Notes: generated by a model not told the origin, from the sequence alone. Positions 6,244-14,553 are shown, counted from the first letter of the stretch. The stretch is DNA of 16,317 nucleotides from Sulfurovum sp. (GCA_022729615.1 DZAQ01000021.1:1-16317); one strand, 5' to 3'. Translations and numbers: made by a program.

Positions 6244-7770
6244 TTACCTCGCATAATTAATTGAACGAAACTCTCGAATCACATTTACTTTTATTTCGCC
6301 GGGATATTGTACCCTATTTTCTATCTCTTTTGCTATCTCTTTGCTTAACAGCACCACTTCATTGTCGCCGATCTGACCAGCACTCACTATCACGCGCAGC
6401 TCTCTGCCCGCATGGATCGCATATGCTTGCTCGACCCCCTCCTTGCCCAATGCGATGGTCTCGAACTCTTTGACTCTTTTGGTAAAACTCTCCAGCACCT
6501 CTCTGCGGGCACCCGGTCTTGCGGCAGAGAGGACATCGGCAGTGCAAACAGCGGCGCTCTCTATGCTATCAGGCTCCTCATGACCGTGATGTGCATAGAT
6601 GGCATTGATGACGGTAGGATGCTCATTGTGTTTTCTGCACAACTCCGCGCCAAGCTCCACATGAGAGCCTCCAAAATCCTGCGTCAGCGCTTTTCCGATA
6701 TCATGCAGCAATCCCGCGCGCATCGCCAGCTTCTCATCGCCGCCCATCTCTGCCGCCATGACCGATGCGAGCCTCGCTACCTCCAGCGTATGCGCCAAGG
6801 CATTTTGTCCATAGCTCGCACGGTATTTCAGCCGACCAAGCAGTCTCACGATCTCTTCATGCATCGGAAAGAGACCAAGGTCTATAAGAATATTTTCACC
6901 CTCTTCGTAAATCTTCTGTTCAAACTCCGCCTCAACTTTCGCATAGACCTCTTCGATACGCCCCGGATGAATGCGTCCATCCTCTACAAGCAGTTCGATC
7001 ACCCTTGTCGCGATCGCCCTTCTGTAGAGATTGAAAGAGCTTACCACAATGACTCCGGGTGTCTCGTCGATGATGATATCAACGCCGAGCAAAACCTCAA
7101 GCGCCTTGATATTGCGCCCCTCTTTCCCGATGATGCGTCCCTTGTGCTCGTCGCTTGGAAGTATGATAAGATTGATAAGACGCTCGCCGGCAAACTCTCC
7201 CGCATATCTCGTAGTCGCCTGAGCAAGGATATAATTGGCTTTTCGCTCCCCCTCCTCTTTGGCGCGCTGCTCGTATTTTCTTACCGTCGCCGCAATATCC
7301 GCATGGCACTTTGACTCTACCTGCTCAAGGATCTCCGCTCTTGCCTCCTCCTCTGTCAAAGAGGCTACGCTCTCGATTTTTTTGATCAAGGTTTCGACAG
7401 AGGCATTTTTCTTCTCTTCGAGCCTCTCCAATACTCTACTCTTCTCGATACTTCGATACTGAAGTTTTTGCAATGCCTCTTGCTCTTTTTGAAGCTCTTT
7501 GGACTCCATTATCAAATTACGGTTGCGCTTTTCAACCTCATGAAGACGCTCCTGAAATGCCTTTTCCAAGGAGAGTTCCTCCTCTTTGATCTTCATTTTT
7601 GCATCCTGAAGCATCCGCTCCGACTCATGTTCTATAGCCTTGGCTTTCGCCTTCGCCTCCAGCTCCATATAGGCAAACTTTTTGCTTCCGCTGCTTCTCA
7701 CCCATGCATAGGTGATTCCTGCGCCGATGACACCAAACAGCAAACCCGTCATGACCAAACTTAACAACAC
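6244..7770 (-). CDS. rny: Ribonuclease Y
   Basis: RNase Y is a membrane-anchored endoribonuclease that initiates mRNA decay. The 508 residues have the full domain order: N-terminal transmembrane helix (about 3-24), a long charged coiled coil (about 33-175), a KH RNA-binding domain with GRIIGKEGRNIK at 211-222, and an HD phosphohydrolase domain with H327 in AHTLEVA, H356-D357 in LLHDIGK, AHHGHEEP at 393-400 and D412. The start is GTG at 7770, chosen because AAAGGAG lies 5 nt upstream; this gives the N-terminus MLLSLVMTGLL. It begins a four-gene minus-strand run with the small protein, cyclophilin and cmoB. The 234-nt upstream region carries a large palindromic repeat. The family usually replaces RNase E in organisms such as these. 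Confidence 0.97.
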   Translation of the reverse strand: MLLSLVMTGLLFGVIGAGITYAWVRSSGSKKFAYMELEAKAKAKAIEHESERMLQDAKMKIKEEELSLEKAFQERLHEVEKRNRNLIMESKELQKEQEALQKLQYRSIEKSRVLERLEEKKNASVETLIKKIESVASLTEEEARAEILEQVESKCHADIAATVRKYEQRAKEEGERKANYILAQATTRYAGEFAGERLINLIILPSDEHKGRIIGKEGRNIKALEVLLGVDIIIDETPGVIVVSSFNLYRRAIATRVIELLVEDGRIHPGRIEEVYAKVEAEFEQKIYEEGENILIDLGLFPMHEEIVRLLGRLKYRASYGQNALAHTLEVARLASVMAAEMGGDEKLAMRAGLLHDIGKALTQDFGGSHVELGAELCRKHNEHPTVINAIYAHHGHEEPDSIESAAVCTADVLSAARPGARREVLESFTKRVKEFETIALGKEGVEQAYAIHAGRELRVIVSAGQIGDNEVVLLSKEIAKEIENRVQYPGEIKVNVIREFRSINYAR

Positions 7771-7861
7771 TCTTTCTCCTTTGCAAAAAGAGTATCACTT
7801 CGGCAGTGCAATCAATAGTATTTCTATTCTTTAGCACAAATATAATGAGGATATGCCATAT

Positions 7862-7985
7862 CTATAAGGGTACCTCAAAAAATTAGATTGCCGCGCTTCG
7901 CTCGCAATGACGAAATCCCCGTCACTGCGAGACTTTGAAAAGTCGTGGCAGTCTATATATTGGGTTTTAGAGGTGCCCTCGATAG
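7862..7985. repeat. Long imperfect palindromic repeat element
   Basis: A 124-bp imperfect palindrome fills half of the rny upstream region. The core arms are 7884-7912, beginning TAGATTGCC and ending GCAATGACG, and 7920-7955, beginning CGTCACTGCGAG and ending GGCAGTCTA, separated by 7 nt. Each arm has its own small hairpin (around GCGCTTCGC on the left, GACTTTGAAAAGTC on the right), so the whole would fold as a cruciform-like structure. The complementarity continues outwards through GGGTACCTC (7868-7876) and GAGGTGCCC (7970-7978) to CTAT/ATAG. The GTCATTGCGAG...GGCAATCT type core is a dispersed intergenic repeat I recall from several bacterial phyla. No ORF lies in it. It may be a non-autonomous mobile element or a REP-like sequence. 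Confidence 0.8.
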
Positions 7986-8004
7986 AACTCCATACTTCCC
8001 GCTT

Positions 8005-8586
8005 TTATCCTCTAGCTCTCTCGTGATATCTCTTCTTTCGATTTATAATTTTTTCCGGCGTAATGATAGTATCGCCAACCACATCGTAATGATCCGTGAC
8101 GATACTATCAGCAAAACACAATCGGCGAGCGACAAAAAGTACTTTTTTTATATGCGCTTTTTCTTTGGCAAAAAATCTATCATACATCCCTTTGCCAAAC
8201 CCCACTCGCCTCAAGCTCCTATCGGTACCAACCATCGGAACAATAGCCAAATCTATCTTTTTCATTCTATATTGATTTGATTTTTTTGGTTCTTTTATAC
8301 CAAATTTTTTTCTCTTTAGCGGCAATCTATATTTTACCAATCTAAAACTTTCACCTTCCATAAACGGCACAAAAAGTGTGCGACCCTCTTGGCGAAGAGT
8401 TTTGATAAGCGGTTTGATATTCACCTCAATCTTGAGCGGCAGATAGAGCAAAAGGGTTTTTGCATTCTTATTTTTGATAATTTTATAGAGACTCTTTATG
8501 ACTTTGTGATCTTTGGCATGATATCTTCCATTTTGATACAGATTTAATCTCGCCAAAGATTCATTTCGAAATAAACTCTTCTGCAT
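8005..8586 (-). CDS. 5-formyltetrahydrofolate cyclo-ligase
   Basis: This 193-residue protein belongs to the YgfA/Fau/MTHFS family, which converts 5-formyl-THF to 5,10-methenyl-THF with ATP, recovering folate from its storage form. Evidence is the signature RVGFGKGMYDRF at 127-138, the substrate-binding segment YLPLKIEVN at 48-56, FGIKEP at 95-100 and IVPMVG at 115-120. The N-terminus is rich in Lys/Arg, as usual for the nucleotide-binding end. The C-terminus (INRKKRYHERARG) is a basic tail beyond the family core. ATG 8586 has GGAG 11 nt upstream. It is divergent from the TlpA-like lipoprotein gene across a 68-nt shared promoter region, and rny follows in the same direction after the palindromic repeat. 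As I recall, C. jejuni has the same neighbour order. Confidence 0.93.
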   Translation of the reverse strand: MQKSLFRNESLARLNLYQNGRYHAKDHKVIKSLYKIIKNKNAKTLLLYLPLKIEVNIKPLIKTLRQEGRTLFVPFMEGESFRLVKYRLPLKRKKFGIKEPKKSNQYRMKKIDLAIVPMVGTDRSLRRVGFGKGMYDRFFAKEKAHIKKVLFVARRLCFADSIVTDHYDVVGDTIITPEKIINRKKRYHERARG

Positions 8587-8601
8587 ACCAAACTTTTCTC
8601 C

Positions 8602-8613
8602 ACTTTATAAAGT
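8602..8613. promoter_or_regulatory. Perfect 12-bp palindrome in divergent promoter region
   Basis: ACTTTATAAAGT is its own reverse complement and lies in the 68-nt gap between the cyclo-ligase and TlpA-like genes. It contains TATAAA on both strands, so it could be a -10 core for the minus-strand gene or an operator for a dimeric regulator acting on both genes. It sits about 9 nt upstream of the plus-strand TATAAT. Confidence 0.35.
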
Positions 8614-8622
8614 ACCGTTGGA

Positions 8623-8628
8623 TATAAT
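8623..8628 (+). promoter_or_regulatory. -10 element for the tlpA-like/ftsY operon
   Basis: A perfect TATAAT lies 26 nt before the ATG at 8655, giving a leader of about 20 nt with AAAGG at 8644-8648. No -35 consensus is visible, as usual in this phylum. The opposite strand reads ATTATATCC here, so the same DNA could also help start the divergent folate gene. Confidence 0.6.
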
Positions 8629-8654
8629 CTCCTAATTCAGCTTAAAGGTGTGTG

Positions 8655-9260
8655 ATGGGCAAAATTCTGGCGGGTGCAATGTTGGTATTGATCCTGCTTG
8701 GAGGATGCAATGACAAGAAAACTGCAGAGAATGAGATAACCGTCAAAAAGACAATCCGGCAGAAATCTGAAAACAACATAAGCAAAACTGCCAAGCCTCT
8801 GCCGATATTCAAACTCAAAGATATTGACGAGAGGGAGCTGCAAATTATTGTTGACAACAAGGATATGAAATTTCAAAATATTGATCAGCCTTTTGTCTTG
8901 GTCAATTTTTTTGCGACATGGTGCCTTCCGTGCAAGAGCGGACTCCAAGATATCAACCAACTCCAACAAAAATATTCTCATGAGCTCTTTGTCGCCGGAG
9001 TCCTTGTAGGTGATATGCAAAACTCATTACAACTTCGTGAATTTATGAAACAGCACAAAATTAACTATTTTATCTCTCATGCGATCGACAACAACAATTT
9101 TGCAAAAGAGATCATTAAAGAGCTTGGCTTGGGAGAAAATATCTCTATTCCACTCACGCTTCTTTATAAAAACGGGAAACTCTATCGCTATTATGAAGGT
9201 GCGATGCCTCTGGAGATGATAGAAAATGAACTGCAGCAAGCCAAGAAAAAGGAGATGTAA
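8655..9260 (+). CDS. TlpA-like thioredoxin-fold lipoprotein
   Basis: This 201-residue protein is a membrane-anchored periplasmic thiol-disulfide oxidoreductase of the TlpA/ResA type. A lipoprotein signal peptide ends in the lipobox LLGGC, with C18 as the lipidated residue. After a polar linker (about 19-48) the thioredoxin domain shows FFATWCLPCKSG with the redox pair C90/C93 and the cis-proline P166 in SIPLTLL. Such proteins commonly reduce cytochrome c haem-binding cysteines or other exported thiols; which of these applies cannot be told here. A GTG directly precedes the ATG in frame, but AAAGG at 8644-8648 is 6 nt from ATG 8655, which I chose. It is followed 3 nt later by ftsY, an arrangement conserved in Campylobacter as I recall. 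Confidence 0.9.
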   Translation: MGKILAGAMLVLILLGGCNDKKTAENEITVKKTIRQKSENNISKTAKPLPIFKLKDIDERELQIIVDNKDMKFQNIDQPFVLVNFFATWCLPCKSGLQDINQLQQKYSHELFVAGVLVGDMQNSLQLREFMKQHKINYFISHAIDNNNFAKEIIKELGLGENISIPLTLLYKNGKLYRYYEGAMPLEMIENELQQAKKKEM

Positions 9261-9263
9261 CCT

Positions 9264-10133
9264 ATGTTCAATTTTTTAAAGAAAGCCTTTGGCAAAACCA
9301 GTGAAGCGATTCATGAAGTTGCCCCTCAAAAGCACAAAGAGATCAGCAAGACGCTCTTTGAAGATATCCTGCTTGAAGCGGATGTACATTATGAGCTCAC
9401 TGAACGGCTTTTGCATGGGATGCCGGAAAAAGTCAATCGCATTCAGGCATACAACTCGCTCATCTCTGTATTCCAATACAAAGCAGACTTCAAAGAGAGC
9501 GATGCGAAACCCTTCGTGGAGATGATCATCGGGATCAACGGCGCAGGCAAGACAACCACGATAGCCAAGCTGGCTTACCGCTATATGCAAAACGGCAAAA
9601 GTGTGATTTTGGGAGCCGGCGACACCTTCAGGGCTGCGGCGATCGAACAGTTGACCCGCTGGGCAGAGAGACTCAATATCCCTATTGTCGCGACCAGGCA
9701 AGGGCATGATCCATCCGGCGTGGTCTTCGATACGATCGCTTCAGCCAAAGCCAAAGGGATCGATCATGTCATCATCGACACAGCCGGCAGGCTCCATACC
9801 CAAACAAATCTCAATGAAGAGCTCAAAAAAATGGTTCGTGTCGCCGGCAAAGCCATCGAAGGAGCGCCGCATCGTAAGCTTTTGATACTTGACGGCACGC
9901 AGGGGAGTTCAGCTATCAATCAGGCGAAATCCTTTGATGCGATCGTCGGGATCGACGGTATCATCATCACAAAACTTGACGGAACAGCCAAAGGTGGTGC
10001 GGTACTCAGTATCGCGGATGAACTCAAAATGCCTATTTTCTATATAGGCATAGGCGAACAGCCGGAAAATCTCATCCGCTTCAAAGCCAATGAGTATGTC
10101 AATACCATTTTAGACGAAATATTTATCAAATAG
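9264..10133 (+). CDS. ftsY: Signal recognition particle receptor FtsY
   Basis: FtsY is the SRP receptor GTPase that docks ribosome-nascent chain complexes to the Sec translocon at the inner membrane. The 289-residue protein has the minimal N plus G domain form without the long acidic A domain of E. coli. Motifs are G1 GINGAGKTTT at 90-99, the SRP-family insertion DTFRAAA at 120-126, G3 DTAGR at 172-176, G4 TKLDGTAKGG at 236-245 and GIGEQPENL at 262-270. The amphipathic N-terminus MFNFLKKAFGK is the membrane-targeting helix of A-less FtsY. GGAG near the end of the upstream lipoprotein gene acts as ribosome site for ATG 9264, consistent with cotranslation. It lies second in the three-gene plus-strand operon. 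Confidence 0.97.
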   Translation: MFNFLKKAFGKTSEAIHEVAPQKHKEISKTLFEDILLEADVHYELTERLLHGMPEKVNRIQAYNSLISVFQYKADFKESDAKPFVEMIIGINGAGKTTTIAKLAYRYMQNGKSVILGAGDTFRAAAIEQLTRWAERLNIPIVATRQGHDPSGVVFDTIASAKAKGIDHVIIDTAGRLHTQTNLNEELKKMVRVAGKAIEGAPHRKLLILDGTQGSSAINQAKSFDAIVGIDGIIITKLDGTAKGGAVLSIADELKMPIFYIGIGEQPENLIRFKANEYVNTILDEIFIK

Positions 10134-10142
10134 GAGAGAGAG

Positions 10143-10844
10143 ATGAGTCATACTACAAACAAATATGTAATTAAGTTTGCGATCGTGCTTGCGCTCGCAA
10201 CAGTTGTGGGGGCAACCATTTATTTTGCCCAAGAGTACTCGCTGAGCAAGTCGCTTCAGCTCGCTACACTCTTGGGTTTTGGAGCTCTTGTGGGTTCAAG
10301 TATCGTTTTATATATATTGGGTATTTTTCTAGACCCGATCATCTTAAAATCTGAAGGCTTCACTAGACAAAAAGCTTCCAAAACCACGAATCAAACAGAC
10401 GAGAGAATCATCGTACCCAAAGAGGAGCGAATCGTTCACCACGCATCCAAAGAGGAGTTTATCGAAAAAACAAATCGACTCTCTGAGATAGAACAGGCAC
10501 GCCAAAAACTTCAAGAGATGGCAAGAGAAATAGGAGACTATGAAGAGGTGATACTGCTTCTTCCCTATGAGCTCTCATTTTTATTGACCAAAGAGGCTCT
10601 GAAAGGGCTCCCATTTGGCAAAATCACACATGAGAATTCAGAAACAGGTACCCTGGAAGCAGACGCAGGTTTTTGGTTTATGAAGCAGCATATCCAAATC
10701 TCCATCCATACCATTACCAATAATACAACAACCGTCCACATCAGAAGCAAATCCTCCTCCGGCAAGGCAGGAAAAAAGAATACTCAGGTTATTCAAAAAA
10801 TTGTAAACTACATGAAAGAGAAAGAGAAATTCTATTTAGGGTAA
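10143..10844 (+). CDS. Two-TM membrane protein of unknown function
   Basis: I do not recognise this 233-residue protein. It has two clear transmembrane helices, about 9-28 and 39-64, joined by a short loop, followed by a cytoplasmic or periplasmic domain of about 165 residues. That domain starts with a charged linker and a probable coiled coil (about 103-130, EEFIEKTNRLSEIEQARQKL), then a mixed alpha/beta-looking segment (about 134-203) with beta-like alternation such as HIQISIHTI and TTTVHIRS, and ends in a lysine-rich tail. ATG 10143 has AGGAG 6 nt upstream and begins 9 nt after the ftsY stop, so it is in the ftsY operon. Its stop codon lies inside the terminator hairpin. A link with membrane protein insertion or envelope function is possible but rests only on position. 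Confidence 0.75.
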   Translation: MSHTTNKYVIKFAIVLALATVVGATIYFAQEYSLSKSLQLATLLGFGALVGSSIVLYILGIFLDPIILKSEGFTRQKASKTTNQTDERIIVPKEERIVHHASKEEFIEKTNRLSEIEQARQKLQEMAREIGDYEEVILLLPYELSFLLTKEALKGLPFGKITHENSETGTLEADAGFWFMKQHIQISIHTITNNTTTVHIRSKSSSGKAGKKNTQVIQKIVNYMKEKEKFYLG

Positions 10845-10868
10845 TACAATGAATTTGTCTTACCCTAA
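10836..10868. terminator. Bidirectional hairpin between convergent genes
   Basis: TTAGGGTAA (10836-10844) pairs perfectly with TTACCCTAA (10860-10868), and after one mismatch the stem continues as ACAA/TTGT (10846-10849 with 10855-10858) around a 5-nt loop. The left arm includes the TAA of the two-TM protein gene. On the plus strand a T-rich stretch (10880-10890) follows about 12 nt later; on the minus strand the tail is AT-rich but without a true T run. It probably limits read-through from both convergent genes, more as a stem barrier than a textbook intrinsic terminator. Confidence 0.6.
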
Positions 10869-10880
10869 GGGATTCATCTC

Positions 10881-13061
10881 TTATTTTTTATCTATATATG
10901 TGCGTATCGACCCTTTGAGTCTCTCGAGCTCCACTTCATACTCTTGGGCATATTTTGGCAAAAGCGATAAATCTTTATAGATGAAAATTTTATGAATTTT
11001 ATCAGCCACATCGTAGAGTTTGTATCCGCCGATTGTGGCTGTCAAGCCTTTCAAATCCAAACAGAGCATCTTCAGCTGCTCATTTCGATTTTCTCTCACC
11101 AGTCTTGACACCAATTCGCCGCTTTTGCCGTATGCAACCAAAAACTCTCTAAGAATCTCTATGTACATAGCTTCATTCCCGCCAGCATACTTTATCCCTT
11201 TGCCGATATCAAGACCATCAATTTTGACCTCTTTGGCACTCAAAGTATCCCTGAGAGAAACTGCCTTTTTGTTAGTACCGATATATCGTTCAAATGCGGT
11301 ATAGAGTTTTCCGATATTGATAGGTTTTGGCAAAAATGCGTTAAGACCGCAATGGTACATCTTCTCAATCTCACTATCCAATACCAATGCAGTGAAAGAG
11401 ACGATGGGCAGAGCATCGAACTTGCCGGTTTTTCTGATATATTCTGTCGCGGCATAGCCATCCATAACCGGCATATTGATATCCATAAGCACAAGATCAA
11501 AATTCTTTTTACCGCTTGTGATAAGCATCACTGCCTCCTCTCCATTGTTCGCCAAGGAGAGGTTGATTCCGGATTTATCCAATATATTGACTAAAACTTT
11601 TTGATTGATTAGGTTATCCTCAACAATCAAAATATTTGCTCCGCTAAAATCTACAAATTGCTCCCGTTTGATATTCGGCGTCTCGGCAATATGCATTTTA
11701 TAAATCAACTCTCTGTCTGATTCCTCTTTTGCCTTACCGGATGCATCTGCTGCTGTCTGCTCTTCTTTGACACCATAGAGATCTACAATCAATTCAAAAA
11801 CACGCTCCTGATTGATCGGCATCTCTATTCTTCGGCTGATGACATCTTCTGCAATTTTGCTTTTGAGCGGTCGCAGCATAGAGCCGACAGAGATAATCTT
11901 GATATCTCTATTTTTTTGCAATGTCTTACAATACTCTACAACAAAACTATTAAACAGCTCTTCCCCAAGAATAACAATATCAAACTCTTCAAGTTTTGGT
12001 TTTGCAGCTGTAAACTGCTCTTGCGTCATAACGCGAACATCATGCCTAAAATAGGCAAACATCTTTTTGATCGACAATGCTACATTGTGGTTACTATCAG
12101 CAATAAAGACCTTTTTTGCAGTGAGTATCTTCTCGGGCAGGCGGTAGTTTCGCTTCTCTTCAGAGTTGTTCACTTGAATAGGCAGAACAAAAGTAAATGC
12201 GGTTCCCCTGCCGCGAGAACTTTGTACGCTTATCTCGCCGCCCATCAATTCAACAAGCTGATGCGCAACAAACCGCCCCAATCCTATATATTCGCTGCTC
12301 TGCTCATCATAAAAGGGGATAAAAATCTTTTCGATATCCGTCTGGTCAAACCCGGCACCCGTATCAATAATTTGAAATTGCAACTCTGTTTTTGCTTCAA
12401 AAGTATGGAAAATTGTGACATTCAATCTTACTTCATCGGCAGAGGTTTGAGAGAGAGAGAACTCCAGCAGATTTGTAAGAATATGCCCCAAATGCAGCGA
12501 ATCCCCTATCAAGAATCTTGGAACGGTATGGTCAATATCGAAAATTAGTTCCGCCTTGCTCCCTTCATGATTGGCGCCAACCAACCCCGCTACCTCATTG
12601 AGTACATTATTGAGATTGAACCGCTCATTGATGATCTTCACTTTTTTTGATTTGATTCTCAAAAACCCGATCAAATCATTTGTACGATCCAAAAGCGTAT
12701 TTTCTGAATTTATAAGATTTTCAAGGAGATGCTCAAGGGATCTGTCTTTTGTGTTTTTCAAAATTGTATTGCGGTTTTCTATCGTCTCTTGAGTCAATTT
12801 GAAGATATTTTCACTCATATTTGATAGAAGATTGATCTGTCCATCTTCGATCTCCCGCTGTCTTTTGACCAACTCCTCATGCAATTGTTTTGTTTTGAGC
12901 AGCTCTTTTGAAGAGATAAACAAAATAATAATTCCTACGATCCCAAGAGTAAACAGGGCTAGTAAAATCAGAGGATTGTCTGCAGATATCAACAAAGACT
13001 CCTCTGATTGCGCCCACAAAAAACTCCATCCACACACCAAAAAAATCATAATTCGCCGCAT
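10881..13061 (-). CDS. Degenerate hybrid sensor kinase (no phospho-histidine)
   Basis: A 726-residue membrane protein with hybrid sensor kinase architecture. Start ATG 13061 gives a signal-like N-terminus (to about WAQ, 18), has AAGGG 8 nt upstream, and is preferred to an upstream in-frame ATG at 13136. A TM helix (about 30-50) and short linker lead to a HisKA-like dimerisation helix (75-140) where NMSHE is NMSEN: the phospho-acceptor is E84. The HATPase domain (about 155-296) keeps DTGAGF (233-238) but the N-box asparagine is F201 and the G2 loop reads GLGRFV. Receiver 1 (317-430) has G366 instead of Asp. Receiver 2 (476-595) is intact: E481-D482, D527 in LMDINMP, T557, K579. The C-terminal Hpt domain (616-722) has L668 in LCLDLKG instead of His. 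It probably signals through receiver 2 with partners, not by autophosphorylation. Confidence 0.85.
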   Translation of the reverse strand: MRRIMIFLVCGWSFLWAQSEESLLISADNPLILLALFTLGIVGIIILFISSKELLKTKQLHEELVKRQREIEDGQINLLSNMSENIFKLTQETIENRNTILKNTKDRSLEHLLENLINSENTLLDRTNDLIGFLRIKSKKVKIINERFNLNNVLNEVAGLVGANHEGSKAELIFDIDHTVPRFLIGDSLHLGHILTNLLEFSLSQTSADEVRLNVTIFHTFEAKTELQFQIIDTGAGFDQTDIEKIFIPFYDEQSSEYIGLGRFVAHQLVELMGGEISVQSSRGRGTAFTFVLPIQVNNSEEKRNYRLPEKILTAKKVFIADSNHNVALSIKKMFAYFRHDVRVMTQEQFTAAKPKLEEFDIVILGEELFNSFVVEYCKTLQKNRDIKIISVGSMLRPLKSKIAEDVISRRIEMPINQERVFELIVDLYGVKEEQTAADASGKAKEESDRELIYKMHIAETPNIKREQFVDFSGANILIVEDNLINQKVLVNILDKSGINLSLANNGEEAVMLITSGKKNFDLVLMDINMPVMDGYAATEYIRKTGKFDALPIVSFTALVLDSEIEKMYHCGLNAFLPKPINIGKLYTAFERYIGTNKKAVSLRDTLSAKEVKIDGLDIGKGIKYAGGNEAMYIEILREFLVAYGKSGELVSRLVRENRNEQLKMLCLDLKGLTATIGGYKLYDVADKIHKIFIYKDLSLLPKYAQEYEVELERLKGSIRTYIDKK

Positions 13062-13092
13062 CTGCTTTTCCCTTGTTATAATATATTTGAAT

Positions 13093-13098
13093 ATTGTA
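13093..13098 (-). promoter_or_regulatory. Candidate -10 for the degenerate kinase gene
   Basis: TACAAT on the minus strand follows an upstream run of eight Ts around -35, with initiation expected near 13086, ahead of the AAGGG ribosome site and ATG 13061. Other AT-rich hexamers closer to the gene (13075-13085) would leave no room for the ribosome site. Confidence 0.35.
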
Positions 13099-13173
13099 TC
13101 ACTTAACCTTGAAAAAAAATCTATTTCCGACTTCAATTTGTCAAATAATTCTACGAATAGAGTATTTTTAGTT

Positions 13174-13179
13174 TATAAT
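13174..13179 (+). promoter_or_regulatory. -10 element for radA
   Basis: A perfect TATAAT preceded by T-rich DNA (ATTTTTAGTT) lies 28 nt before the radA start, leaving a leader of about 20 nt that contains AAAGGAG. This is the strongest promoter-like site in the 145-nt gap between the divergent kinase and radA genes. Confidence 0.6.
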
Positions 13180-13206
13180 AGCCAAAAGCGATAGAAAGGA
13201 GAATTG

Positions 13207-14553
13207 TTGGCAAAAAAAAGAACCCTCTTTGAGTGCCAGTCATGCGGATTTCAATCCCCGAGATGGATGGGAAAATGTACAGGCTGCGGAGCCTGGGAGA
13301 GCATGGTTGAGCTTTCGACCGAGCAGATAAAATATCTCGAATCAACCTCAAACAGCTCCTCCTCGATGGAGCAAACCAGAGCCAAACCCATCACACAAAT
13401 AGAAGAAGATAGACTCGTGCGACTGAGTTCCGGCAGCAAAGAACTCGACCTTGTCCTTGGAGGCGGTATCGTTCCGGGCTCTCTCACGCTCATCGGGGGC
13501 AGTCCCGGGATCGGCAAATCAACTCTTTTGCTCAAAATCGCAGGAAATCTTGCCCAAAGATCCCAGAGGGTTCTTTATGTCTCCGGCGAAGAGTCTGCCG
13601 GACAGATCAAGATGCGCGCCAATCGGCTTGGCGCCAACCACGACGAGCTCTATCTGCTCCCTGAGATCAATCTCCAGTCAGTTATCAGCGAAATTAAACG
13701 GCAATCGTATCAACTCATCGTGATCGACTCCATCCAGACGCTCTACTCGGAGGAGACCCCATCGGCTCCCGGCTCTGTCACGCAGGTACGCTCCATCACT
13801 TTTGAGCTGATGCGGATAGCCAAATCGCAGCTTATCCCCATCTTTATCATCGGACACATCACCAAAGACGGCTCCATCGCAGGTCCACGCGTGCTGGAGC
13901 ATATGGTCGATACCGTTCTCTACTTCGAGGGGGACACCAACTCCGAGCTCCGGCTTTTGAGAGGATTCAAAAACCGTTTCGGCTCCACCAACGAAGTGGG
14001 AATTTTCGAGATGAACAAAGAGGGACTCATCGATGCCAAAAGTATGGCGGGGAAATTTTTCAACAAAGAAAAACTCCAGTCAGGCTCCGCGCTCACAGTC
14101 ATCATGGAGGGAAGCCGCCCCATCATCATAGAGGTGCAAGCGCTTGTAAGCGAATCCTACGGACACCCCAAACGCAGCTCTACGGGATTTGACAATAACC
14201 GTCTTACGATGCTCCTTGCACTTCTGGAGAAAAAACTCGACCTTCCGCTAGCAAGCTATGATGTCTTCATCAACATCTCAGGCGGCATCAAGATCAGTGA
14301 ACCCTCCGCAGATCTCGCGATCATCGCGGCTATACTCAGCAGCTACCGCAATCGCAAACTCAGCACTGAAACACTCTTTTTGGGCGAAGTAAGCCTCACG
14401 GGCGAGATACGGGATGTCTCTTCTCTCTCGCAAAGGCTCAAAGAGATACAGACCCAAGGCTTCACGAAGGCCGTTATCCCCAACGCCCCGATCGAAGAGA
14501 CGCCCATCAAATGTTTTATCGCCGATGAAGTCTCAAAAGTTGTAGAGTGGATG
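13207..14553 (+). CDS. radA: DNA repair protein RadA
   Basis: RadA is a RecA-related ATPase that promotes branch migration and processing of recombination intermediates. Its domains are visible in order: an N-terminal four-cysteine zinc finger (C10, C13, C24, C27), a RecA-like core with Walker A GGSPGIGKST at 97-106, Walker B LIVIDS at 170-175, the RadA signature KNRFG at 255-259, and a C-terminal Lon-protease-like domain (from about 290) with INISGGIKISEPSADLAI. Two TTG codons abut at 13204 and 13207. AAAGGAG (13195-13201) is only 2 nt from the first but 5 nt from the second, so I chose 13207, giving 449 residues beginning MAKKRTLFEC. The TGA that follows ends at 14556. acpS follows 28 nt downstream on the same strand. 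Confidence 0.97.

Noticed and set aside
6412..7314. Long open frame (300 codons) on the plus strand across rny
   Set aside because: It is fully antisense to the KH and HD domains of rny, has no ribosome site, and its translation has no family-like motifs; it is a shadow of codon bias.
11916..12548. Open frame of 210 codons on the plus strand inside the hybrid kinase gene
   Set aside because: Antisense to a gene with recognisable domains throughout; no promoter or ribosome site and low-complexity translation.
13062..13136. 25-codon N-terminal extension of the hybrid kinase
   Set aside because: ATG 13061 has a good AAGGG ribosome site and starts a signal-like hydrophobic segment; the extension would put charged residues before it and overlap the promoter region.
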